Part shown: positions 26,725 through 33,292 of the stretch, one piece after another | Layout: the number at the start of each line of letters is the position of its first letter | How positions within the stretch are numbered: the first letter of the stretch is position 1 | NCBI RefSeq assembly: GCF_004341885.1 | Contig: NZ_SLVX01000005.1 | Coordinates: forward strand, 1 to 64,000 | Source: Shinella granuli | Lineage (GTDB): Bacteria > Pseudomonadota > Alphaproteobacteria > Rhizobiales > Rhizobiaceae | Length of the DNA: 64,000 bases | Reading direction: 5' to 3' | The notes under the pieces: generated by a model | Seen by the model: only the letters and a program-made list of their open reading frames with translations | Databases searched by the model: none | What the model was told of the DNA's origin: nothing | Program-made: the position numbers and the translations under genes

Positions 26725-26739
26725 GATACTTGATGCATC
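26725..26739. promoter_or_regulatory. Candidate GntR operator, copy 2
   Basis: GATACTTGATGCATC, 28 bases upstream of the GntR ATG, near-identical to 25958-25972. With flanks it forms AAGAT-N9-ATCTT (23-41 of the 26700 block), so the site is a longer imperfect palindrome. Position suggests autoregulation, and possibly control of the divergent kinase/aminotransferase operon. Confidence 0.6.
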
Positions 26740-26872
26740 TTTTTTGACGTGTTTCAAGTATCACCTGCCCCGGGCATCATCCGCCAAACGCCGTACGAGG
26801 GCAATGTCACCGGCGCGACCATCGGCAGGCGACGCGGAAGGAGCGGCAAAACCAGCGGGAAACCGCGCCCGG

Positions 26873-26966
26873 AGCAATTCCAGCAAAAGTGCGAAGCGGT
26901 TTTGCGTCTGGAGTTGCGTAGAACAAACAGAGCATTTTCGCGATTCGAAGAAAGGCGGAAATGCTC
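26873..26966. repeat. Dispersed intergenic repeat with hairpin
   Basis: The left part (26873-26928, AGCAATTCCAGCAAAAGTG onward) matches 18037-18090 in reverse orientation. The right part (26930-26966) is a hairpin, GAGCATTTTCGC pairing with GCGGAAATGCTC, and matches 10471-10509. This copy therefore joins the two modules seen separately elsewhere. It lies just upstream of the phosphotransferase gene. Confidence 0.65.
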
Positions 26967-26978
26967 CAGGGAGCAAGC

Positions 26979-28028
26979 ATGACGCAGCCAGCGCCGGCAA
27001 CCAAGAAGACGGATTCGATGTCGGCGACCTGGAGCGCGACGGCGCTCCCCGATGCCGAGGCCGCCGTCGCCGCGGTCTATGGGCTCTCCGGCGCGGTGAA
27101 ACGGCTTTCCAGCGAGCGGGACGAGACGTTCCTCTTCACAAGGGCGGACGGCACGGACTTCGTCCTGAAGATCGCCAACCCGGCGGAAGACCCCGCGGCG
27201 CTGGAATTCCAGGACGGCGCGCTGCTGCACCTTGCCGCCGCCGCCCCGGCCGTGCCCGTGCCGCGGCTCGTTCCCACGAAGGCGGGCGGGCCGAGCCATA
27301 CGCTTGCCACCGCCGACGGCCCGCGCATCATGCGCCTCCTCACCTTCCTCGATGGCGAGTTGCAGTACCGCACGCCCGTCTCCGAGGCGCAGAGCCGCAA
27401 TGTCGGCCGCGCGCTCGCCGAACTCGGTCTCGGCCTCGCGAACTACGACGGCCGCCCGCCGGCCGGAAAGCTGATGTGGGACATTTCCCACACGCTCGAC
27501 CTTTGCGCGGTCGTCGACCATGTCGCGCCCGAACGGCGGGCGCAGGTGGAAACCGTGCTTGCCGAATTCGAGCGCGCCCTTCCCGCCATCACCGGCCTCA
27601 CGCGGCGGCAGATCATCCACAACGACTTCAACCCGCACAACATCCTGCTCGATCCGGCGGAGCCGACGCGGGTGGTGGGCATCATCGATTTCGGCGACAT
27701 GGTGCATGCGCCGCTGGTCAACGACATCGCCGTCGCCCTCTCCTATCACCTGGCGACGGACAACTGGGCGGCGCGCACCGGCGCCTTCCTCGCCGGCTTC
27801 CTGTCGGCGCGCGCGCTGGAACCCGGCGAGATCGAGCTGCTGCCGCTCCTGACGCGCAGCCGGCTGGCCATGTCGGTCATCATCGCCGAATGGCGCTCCG
27901 CCCGCTTCCCGGAAAACCGGGACTACATCATGCGCAACCACGCCACCGCCTGGCGCGGCCTGCAGAACATAGGCGATCTCACCCCCGCCGGGCTGAAGAG
28001 GCTCGTGCCCAACCTTTCCGAGGCCTGA
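26979..28028 (+). CDS. Aminoglycoside-phosphotransferase-fold kinase, hydroxylysine-kinase-like
   Basis: 349 residues of the APH/choline-kinase fold. Kinase landmarks are the N-lobe Lys in FVLKIANPAED, the catalytic loop IIHNDFNPHNILLD near residues 210-224, and the metal-binding Asp in VVGIIDFGDMVHAP near 232-245. Its pairing with a class III aminotransferase matches the hydroxylysine kinase (AGPHD1) plus phospho-lyase arrangement rather than antibiotic resistance. The ATG at 26979 has GGGAG eight bases upstream; an earlier ATG at 26961 falls inside the repeat hairpin. It is followed after two bases by the aminotransferase. A role in phosphorylating a hydroxy-amine before phospho-elimination is inference. 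Confidence 0.8.
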   Translation: MTQPAPATKKTDSMSATWSATALPDAEAAVAAVYGLSGAVKRLSSERDETFLFTRADGTDFVLKIANPAEDPAALEFQDGALLHLAAAAPAVPVPRLVPTKAGGPSHTLATADGPRIMRLLTFLDGELQYRTPVSEAQSRNVGRALAELGLGLANYDGRPPAGKLMWDISHTLDLCAVVDHVAPERRAQVETVLAEFERALPAITGLTRRQIIHNDFNPHNILLDPAEPTRVVGIIDFGDMVHAPLVNDIAVALSYHLATDNWAARTGAFLAGFLSARALEPGEIELLPLLTRSRLAMSVIIAEWRSARFPENRDYIMRNHATAWRGLQNIGDLTPAGLKRLVPNLSEA

Positions 28029-28030
28029 TC

Positions 28031-29347
28031 ATGTCGATGGTGAATGCATTTTCGCGCGAGGATTTCGAACGGCTCAGCGAGACCGAACGGGCGCTGATCG
28101 CCCGCCGGGAAAAGGTGCTCGGTCCCGCCTATCGCCTGTTCTACGAAAAGCCGCTGCACCTCGTGCTCGGCGAAGGCGTCTTCCTCTATGACGCTGCGGG
28201 CGAAAGATACCTCGACGCTTATAACAACGTCGCCTCGGTCGGCCATTGCCATCCGCGCGTCGTGGAGGCGATCACCCGCCAGACCGCCGTGCTCAACACC
28301 CATACGCGCTACCTGCACGAAGGCATCGTCGACTATGCCGAGGCGCTGACCGCCACCTTCCCCGGCGACCTCAGCCAGGCCATGTTCACCTGTACGGGCA
28401 GCGAGGCGAACGACCTTGCCGTGCGCATCGCCCGCTTCGTCACCGGCGGCACCGGCATCATCGCGACGGAGCTTGCCTATCACGGCCTGACGAGCGCGGT
28501 CGCCGAATTCTCGCCCTCGCTCGGCGAGGCCGTGACGCTCGGAGCCCATGTGCGCACCGTGCCGGCGCCGGACAGCTACCGCCATTCGCCGGAAGAAATG
28601 ATGGAGAAATTCGGCCGCGATGTCAGCGCCGCCATCGCCGACCTGAAGCGCCACGGCATAAAGCCGGCCATGCTGATCACCGACACGATCTTTTCCAGCG
28701 ACGGTATCTTCGCCGGTCCGAAAGGCTTCCTGAAGCCGGCGGTGGATGCGATCCATGCCGCGGGCGGCCTCTTCGTCGCCGACGAGGTGCAGCCCGGCTT
28801 CGGCCGCACCGGCGAGGCCATGTGGGGCTTCGAGCGCCACGGCGTCTCCCCCGACATGGTGACGATCGGCAAGCCGATGGGCAACGGCTACCCGATGGCC
28901 GGCATCGTGCTGCGCCCGGACGTGGTCGCCGAGTTCGGCCCCCGCGCCCGCTACTTCAACACCTTCGGCGGCAACCCGGTCGCCGCCGCCGCAGGCAAGG
29001 CCGTGCTCGACACGATCCGAACGGAAGGCCTGCAGCAGAACGCCCTGGAGGTCGGCCAGTGCCTGATGGACGGTCTGAAAGGCCTCTCCGACCGCTACCC
29101 CGCCCTCGGCGACATCCGCGGCTCCGGCCTCTTCATCGGCGTCGAGATCGTCGCCGACCCCGCGACGAAGCAGCCCGACGCCGCCCTGACAACCCGCATC
29201 GTCAACGGCCTGCGCGAGCGCCGCGTCCTGATCAGTGCCTCCGGCCCCAACGCCAACATCCTGAAAATCCGTCCGCCCCTCGTCTTCTCCCGCGAGAATG
29301 CCGACATGCTGGTGGCTGCGCTGGGCGACACCCTGAAGACGCTGTAA
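28031..29347 (+). CDS. Class III aminotransferase, phospho-lyase (AGXT2L)-like
   Basis: 438 residues of the fold-type I, class III PLP family. Landmarks are YLDAYNNVASVGHCHPRVVEA near 58-78, FTCTGSEANDLAVRIAR near 119-135, VADEVQPGFGRTG near 248-260, and the PLP lysine in TIGKPMGNGYP (Lys281). The QPGFGRTG and NNVASVGHCHP wording is shared with ethanolamine-phosphate and 5-phosphohydroxylysine phospho-lyases (AGXT2L1/2). It is translationally adjacent to the kinase. Together they could convert a phosphorylated hydroxy-amine to an aldehyde, ammonia and phosphate. A simple transaminase remains possible. Confidence 0.83.
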   Translation: MSMVNAFSREDFERLSETERALIARREKVLGPAYRLFYEKPLHLVLGEGVFLYDAAGERYLDAYNNVASVGHCHPRVVEAITRQTAVLNTHTRYLHEGIVDYAEALTATFPGDLSQAMFTCTGSEANDLAVRIARFVTGGTGIIATELAYHGLTSAVAEFSPSLGEAVTLGAHVRTVPAPDSYRHSPEEMMEKFGRDVSAAIADLKRHGIKPAMLITDTIFSSDGIFAGPKGFLKPAVDAIHAAGGLFVADEVQPGFGRTGEAMWGFERHGVSPDMVTIGKPMGNGYPMAGIVLRPDVVAEFGPRARYFNTFGGNPVAAAAGKAVLDTIRTEGLQQNALEVGQCLMDGLKGLSDRYPALGDIRGSGLFIGVEIVADPATKQPDAALTTRIVNGLRERRVLISASGPNANILKIRPPLVFSRENADMLVAALGDTLKTL

Positions 29348-29351
29348 CGAA

Positions 29352-29383
29352 AAAGCCGGGACTGCGTCGGCAGCCCCGGCTTT
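29352..29383. terminator. Rho-independent terminator (bidirectional)
   Basis: AAAGCCGGG (29352-29360) pairs with CCCGGCTTT (29375-29383), and the interior adds CTGC pairing with GCAG around a GTCG loop. It lies between the convergent aminotransferase and RidA genes and can end both transcripts. Confidence 0.85.
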
Positions 29384-29401
29384 CACTTTTCGTCACAAGG
29401 C

Positions 29402-29740
29402 TCAGACGAGCGCGGTGACCTGGATTTCGACCAGCAGTTCCGGCGCGGCGAGGCGGGCCTCGATCGTTGCGCGGACCGGCAGGTTGTCCGGATCGACCCA
29501 CTGGTCCCAGACGTCGTTCATCTGGGCGAAATGGGCGATGTCGCGCAGCCAGATGTTGGCGCTGATCAGCTTGGCCTTGGAAGTGCCGGCCTCGGCCAGA
29601 AGGCCGTCGATCGTGGCCAGGATGTCGCGGGTCTGGGCGACCGTGTCGGCGCCACTGCCGGTGACGCCGGCCGTGGTGACGACGCCGTTGACGACGACGG
29701 CCTGGCAGAAGCGCTTGCCGGGCTTGATACGCTGGATCAT
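29402..29740 (-). CDS. RidA family protein
   Basis: 112 residues, slightly short for RidA. It retains the family strands (VNGVVTTAGVTG, KAKLISANIWLRDIAHFAQMNDVWDQWVD) and the C-terminal RATIEARLAAPELLVEIQVTALV with the conserved Arg91 that binds the substrate carboxylate. RidA proteins hydrolyse imine/enamine products of PLP enzymes, so its position facing the phospho-lyase gene across a shared terminator makes functional sense, although it is transcribed separately. The ATG at 29740 is preceded by GGGAGA. Confidence 0.83.
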   Translation of the reverse strand: MIQRIKPGKRFCQAVVVNGVVTTAGVTGSGADTVAQTRDILATIDGLLAEAGTSKAKLISANIWLRDIAHFAQMNDVWDQWVDPDNLPVRATIEARLAAPELLVEIQVTALV

Positions 29741-29937
29741 GAAAAATCTCCCATGGTGTTGATCACAGATTGGTTTTGCCGAAAGCCGACGGGATGAAGC
29801 CGGCGCATTCCGCGCCGATCGGCGATGGCAGCGCGGCATCAATGCCCGAAACGCCGGGCGAGCGCAACTTGCCACTGAGCCTCGCCATTTCCAGAGCTGG
29901 CAAAGGCTCGCGCCGCCCTGCCACCGGCGGCCAGACA
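29741..29937. other. Gap without a recognised gene
   Basis: About 197 bases between the RidA start and the end of the lipid operon. It contains several GC-rich partial inverted repeats (GCCGGCGCATTCCGCGCCGA) but no convincing terminator with a T-run and no ORF with a start. It presumably holds the RidA promoter and the 3' end of the lipid operon. Confidence 0.4.
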
Positions 29938-30867
29938 CTACGTCCAGGCATAACGCACGATGTGAAAGAAGACGGGGGCGGCGAAGACGAGGCTGTCGGC
30001 GCGGTCGAGCATGCCGCCATGGCCCTCGATCATGTGGCCCCAGTCCTTCACCCCGCGGTCGCGCTTGATGGCGGAGGCGACGAGACCGCCGAAGAAGCCC
30101 ATGATGCAGGCGAGCGCCGCAAGCGCGCCGGCTTCGAGCGGCGAGAACGGCGTCAGCCAGTAGAGCCCGGCACCGAGCAGCGAGGCGCTGGCAATGCCGC
30201 CGATCAGCCCTTCCCAGGTCTTCGACGGCGAGATGCTCGGCGCCACCTTGTGCCTGCCGAAGAGCTTTCCGAAAATGTACTGCAGCACGTCGCTGCCCTG
30301 CACGGTGGCGATGAGGAAGGCGATGAGCAGCAGGCCCCGCCCCTCGTTGCCGGGAATGGGCAGCGTCACCAGCGCCGGCACATGGCTGATGCAATAGACC
30401 GACAGCATGATGCCCCATTGCTGCTCGCTGACCCGTTCGAGGAAGCGGGACGTGTCGCCGCGCATGGCCGTCAGCGCCGGCATGGCGAGGAAACAGTAGA
30501 CGGGGATGAAGATCGAATAGAGCCCGTACCAGTCGATCCAGATCAGGTAGTACTGCGCCGGAACGATGATCAGGAACATGCCGAGCAGCGTCCAGCGGTC
30601 GGCATGGCGCGTGTTGGTGAGGGTGACGTATTCGCGCAGCGCCGCGAAGGAGACGAAGGCGAAGAGCAGGATCACGCCGCCCGTGCCGAACAGGAAGGCG
30701 AGGCTGATGCCCGCCACCATGATCCACCAGGCCTTGATGCGGGCATTCAGGTTTTCGAGCGTTGCCGGCAGCGGTTTCTCGCTGCGCCAGGAAAGCACGC
30801 CGGCAACGAGGCTCGCGATGACGAGCACCGAGGCGAGGCCGAGGAAAAGACGCGTGTCGTCGCTCAT
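29938..30867 (-). CDS. Phosphatidate cytidylyltransferase (CdsA family, YnbB-like)
   Basis: 309 residues with about eight transmembrane helices. The C-terminal signature SAIKRDRGVKDWGHMIEGHGG followed by MLDRADSL (about 260-290) is the CDP-diglyceride synthase motif, and SPSKTWEGLIGG precedes it. The enzyme makes CDP-diacylglycerol from phosphatidate and CTP. It is the last gene of a six-gene lipid cluster and overlaps the acyltransferase by ATGA at 30864-30867 or so. This cannot be the housekeeping CdsA by context, which usually sits beside uppS and dxr. In E. coli the matching uncharacterised gene is ynbB. Regulation is presumably with the whole operon. Confidence 0.87.
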   Translation of the reverse strand: MSDDTRLFLGLASVLVIASLVAGVLSWRSEKPLPATLENLNARIKAWWIMVAGISLAFLFGTGGVILLFAFVSFAALREYVTLTNTRHADRWTLLGMFLIIVPAQYYLIWIDWYGLYSIFIPVYCFLAMPALTAMRGDTSRFLERVSEQQWGIMLSVYCISHVPALVTLPIPGNEGRGLLLIAFLIATVQGSDVLQYIFGKLFGRHKVAPSISPSKTWEGLIGGIASASLLGAGLYWLTPFSPLEAGALAALACIMGFFGGLVASAIKRDRGVKDWGHMIEGHGGMLDRADSLVFAAPVFFHIVRYAWT

Positions 30868-31520
30868 CAGCGGGTTCCATCCTTTCGGGGCGCAAGGGCG
30901 AGAAGCGCCGCGCGGGCGCGCTCGAGGAAGGCTTTTCGCTCCTCCCCTTCCTCCAGCACCAGCGGGGCGCCGAAGACGACGCGGCAGAGCAGCGGGACCG
31001 GCAACAGCGCACCCTTCGGCAGGACGCGCGACATGTTCTCGATCCAGCAGGGCACCAGCTCGACATCCGGGCGAAGCGCCGCGAGATTGTAGAGGCCGGA
31101 GCGGAAGCGCAGGAGCGGCTCCTCCGTCATGTTGCGCGTGCCCTCGGGAAAGAAGATCAGGGACTGGCCTGCATCGAGCGCGGCGAGCATCACCTGCATC
31201 GGATCGGCGGTGCGCTCCACCCAGTTGCGCTCGACGAGCACCGTGCGCAGCATCCTGCCGGAAATGAAGCGGCGAATCGGGCCGGCATTCCAGTAGTCCG
31301 CCCCGGCGACGGCGGCCGTGCGGCGGCGTTCGGCGAAGGGCAGGCAGGTGGAGACCAGGATGAAATCGCCATGGCTCGCATGGTTGGCGAAATAGATGCG
31401 TTGCCGGCCGTAGGGCGCCGAGCCGGCCCAGATCGGCCGCACGCCGGTGACGGCGCGCGAAAGGCCGGCGAGCATCGCGCCGGATACCGTCTGCAACAGG
31501 GATGCGTCGTTCGCGCTCAT
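30867..31520 (-). CDS. PlsC-like 1-acyl-glycerol-3-phosphate acyltransferase
   Basis: 217 residues of the PlsC/LPLAT superfamily. The catalytic block NHASHGD (His and Asp of the HX4D motif) is near residues 46-52, and the substrate-binding FFPEGTRN is near 124-131. An Arg-rich stretch RRFISGRMLRTVLVERNWVER lies between. The enzyme transfers an acyl chain to a lysophosphatidate-like or other hydroxylated lipid acceptor at the inner face of the membrane. The ATG at 31520 overlaps the upstream small gene by ATGA. No acyltransferase belongs to the E. coli ynbABCD set, so this is an extension of the rhizobial version. Confidence 0.85.
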   Translation of the reverse strand: MSANDASLLQTVSGAMLAGLSRAVTGVRPIWAGSAPYGRQRIYFANHASHGDFILVSTCLPFAERRRTAAVAGADYWNAGPIRRFISGRMLRTVLVERNWVERTADPMQVMLAALDAGQSLIFFPEGTRNMTEEPLLRFRSGLYNLAALRPDVELVPCWIENMSRVLPKGALLPVPLLCRVVFGAPLVLEEGEERKAFLERARAALLALAPRKDGTR

Positions 31521-31954
31521 GCCCCGCCTCCCTCCATCCCGTCGAGGAGCAGGATGAGGTAGAGCACGACGGCGACCGCCAATGCGATCCGCTGCAGCCA
31601 GAGCAGCCGCCGGCATCCCCGGAGGCGTTCCGGCAGCGTTGCCGAAACGCCGCCCCTGGCGCGAAGTCCCATGCGCGCCAGAACGTCATCGATGGCCGCA
31701 AGCCCCGCCGCTTCCCCGTCATGGGAGGCCGCGAGCTGGAAGAGCGCGGCATCGAACAGGAGATGCAGCGAAAGCGCCAGCGGCACGAGGCAGAAGGCGA
31801 GCAGCAGCCCCCAGGCGAGCGGCCCGGAAAAACCATGGGCGCCGGCCGTTGGCGGCGCCGCGGCGAGGATCAGCAGCGCCGCCGCCCCGCCGGCAAGGCC
31901 GTTGCGCCTCAGGCGCCGGACGGCATCCGCGACGATCGTCCGCCAGTCGGTCAT
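31517..31954 (-). CDS. Small multi-pass membrane protein of the lipid operon
   Basis: 145 residues I do not recognise. It has about three hydrophobic helices: one near 20-38 (GGAAALLILAAAPP), one near 45-70 (SGPLAWGLLLAFCLVPLALSLHLLFDAALF) and one near the C-terminus (IALAVAVVLYLILLLDGM). A cytoplasmic or periplasmic loop with several Arg lies between the second and third. ATGA overlaps at both ends (31517-31520 and 31951-31954) show that it is translated as part of the lipid operon. It could be a subunit or scaffold of the membrane enzymes. No catalytic motif is visible. Confidence 0.75.
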   Translation of the reverse strand: MTDWRTIVADAVRRLRRNGLAGGAAALLILAAAPPTAGAHGFSGPLAWGLLLAFCLVPLALSLHLLFDAALFQLAASHDGEAAGLAAIDDVLARMGLRARGGVSATLPERLRGCRRLLWLQRIALAVAVVLYLILLLDGMEGGGA

Positions 31955-33285
31955 CGCGCCGCCTCCTCGATCGCGGCATAGGTTTCCAGCGCAAGATGCA
32001 CCGGCCGCCCCTTCGCCCGGATCTGGGCGACGGCTGCGGCGGCACTGGCCGCAAGCCCCTTCCGCATCAGGACGCAGGCGGCGACGAGCGCGCTGCGCTG
32101 GAAGCCGAGCGCGCAGCAGACGAGCACCGGCCCATGCCGTCCCGCTTCCTCGGCGGCGAGCGCCGCGTCGCGGATGCGGGCGGCGGAGAGTGGCAGCAGA
32201 TCGAGCGTCGGGAAGGCGCGCCAGGAAAGGCCGGGAACGGCAAGGCCCGGCAGTTCCGCCGTCATGTCGATGACGGCGGCATAGGTCGAAAGGGCACGCC
32301 GCGTCGGCACCCGGCCGAGGAAGACGCCGTCGGCAATCTCGACGGCATCAGGCAGGCGCCGCGTCCACCACCAGGCGTTCACCCGCGCCCCCAGCCTGTA
32401 GGGCATCAGCAGCCAGCGGCTTGCGAAGCTGATGCGGCCATCGCCCTGTTTCTGGAACACATCCGGCCCGGCGCCGGCATAGGCGAGCGCGACGATGGCG
32501 AGGGCAAGCGCCGGCCAGAGCAGCAGCAACCCCGCCCCGGATCCAAACGTCGCCCACACCGCAAGGAACAGGAAGACCAGCGCACCGGCGGCATAATAGA
32601 GGGCGAGCCGCCGCGCCTTCCGATCGACCGTCAGGCGGAACCCTGCCAGCGGCGACGGCCGGCCGGCCGGGAACAGCCAGAGGGCGAAGAGGCCGAGCAG
32701 CGCGCCGGTCGGGATATCGATGCCGTGATGCTGCCAGGTGGTGAGGACGGAGACGCCGATCAGGACGCACCAGACATGCCAGACCGCCAGCATCGTTCCC
32801 CGTAGCCGCCCGCTCCAGTGATCCCAGATGATCACCAGCAGGGCGACATGCAGCGAAGGGGCCTGGTTGAACGGCTTGTCGAAGCCACCGAGCACGTCGA
32901 ACAGGAAACCCGGCAGCCCCTGCGTCTCCGGCCGCACGAAGATCGCCTGCAGCGGAAAGGCGATGAAGCAGAGAACGGCGAAGACCTGCGCCGTGAGGTA
33001 GCGCCGCGCCAGCCGGCCGACCTCCGCCGGCGTCTCGTTGACGAAGAGCGAGAGCGCATAGAAGGCGTTGATCGACCAGTAGGGCAGGATCGTCCAGGCG
33101 AGGAAGGGGATGTGCCGCTCCCAGCCGAAGGCAAGATTGGGCACGTCCGCCCGCTGCGCGGCCAGCCAGTTGGAAAAACCGTAGGTCAGGTAGAAGAACG
33201 GCGCCAGGAAGACGAGCCACAGCGCCGCGGCGCGAAAAACCGCGCGGCGATCGACGGCAAGGACAGATGCGACGCCCTCCCCCAT
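31951..33285 (-). CDS. PAP2 phosphatase fused to dual-specificity phosphatase domain (YnbD-like)
   Basis: 444 residues. The N-terminal 250 are a membrane PAP2 domain with PSLHVALLVIIWDHW near 140 and TWQHHGIDIPTGALLG near 183-198, matching the second and third PAP2 motifs. The C-terminal 120 form a cytosolic dual-specificity phosphatase with the Cys-X5-Arg loop VLVCCALGFQRSA near 395; the usual His before the catalytic Cys is replaced by Cys. This fusion matches E. coli YnbD. It could remove phosphate from a lipid phosphate intermediate, while the second domain acts on a head-group phosphate or regulates. It begins seven bases after the end of the hydrolase/methyltransferase gene. Confidence 0.85.
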   Translation of the reverse strand: MGEGVASVLAVDRRAVFRAAALWLVFLAPFFYLTYGFSNWLAAQRADVPNLAFGWERHIPFLAWTILPYWSINAFYALSLFVNETPAEVGRLARRYLTAQVFAVLCFIAFPLQAIFVRPETQGLPGFLFDVLGGFDKPFNQAPSLHVALLVIIWDHWSGRLRGTMLAVWHVWCVLIGVSVLTTWQHHGIDIPTGALLGLFALWLFPAGRPSPLAGFRLTVDRKARRLALYYAAGALVFLFLAVWATFGSGAGLLLLWPALALAIVALAYAGAGPDVFQKQGDGRISFASRWLLMPYRLGARVNAWWWTRRLPDAVEIADGVFLGRVPTRRALSTYAAVIDMTAELPGLAVPGLSWRAFPTLDLLPLSAARIRDAALAAEEAGRHGPVLVCCALGFQRSALVAACVLMRKGLAASAAAAVAQIRAKGRPVHLALETYAAIEEAAR

Positions 33286-33292
33286 GGCCGCC

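Noticed and set aside
26979-28028. Antibiotic (aminoglycoside) resistance gene
   Set aside because: The kinase fold matches, but the adjacent class III PLP enzyme and catabolic context point to a metabolic hydroxylysine-kinase-like role.
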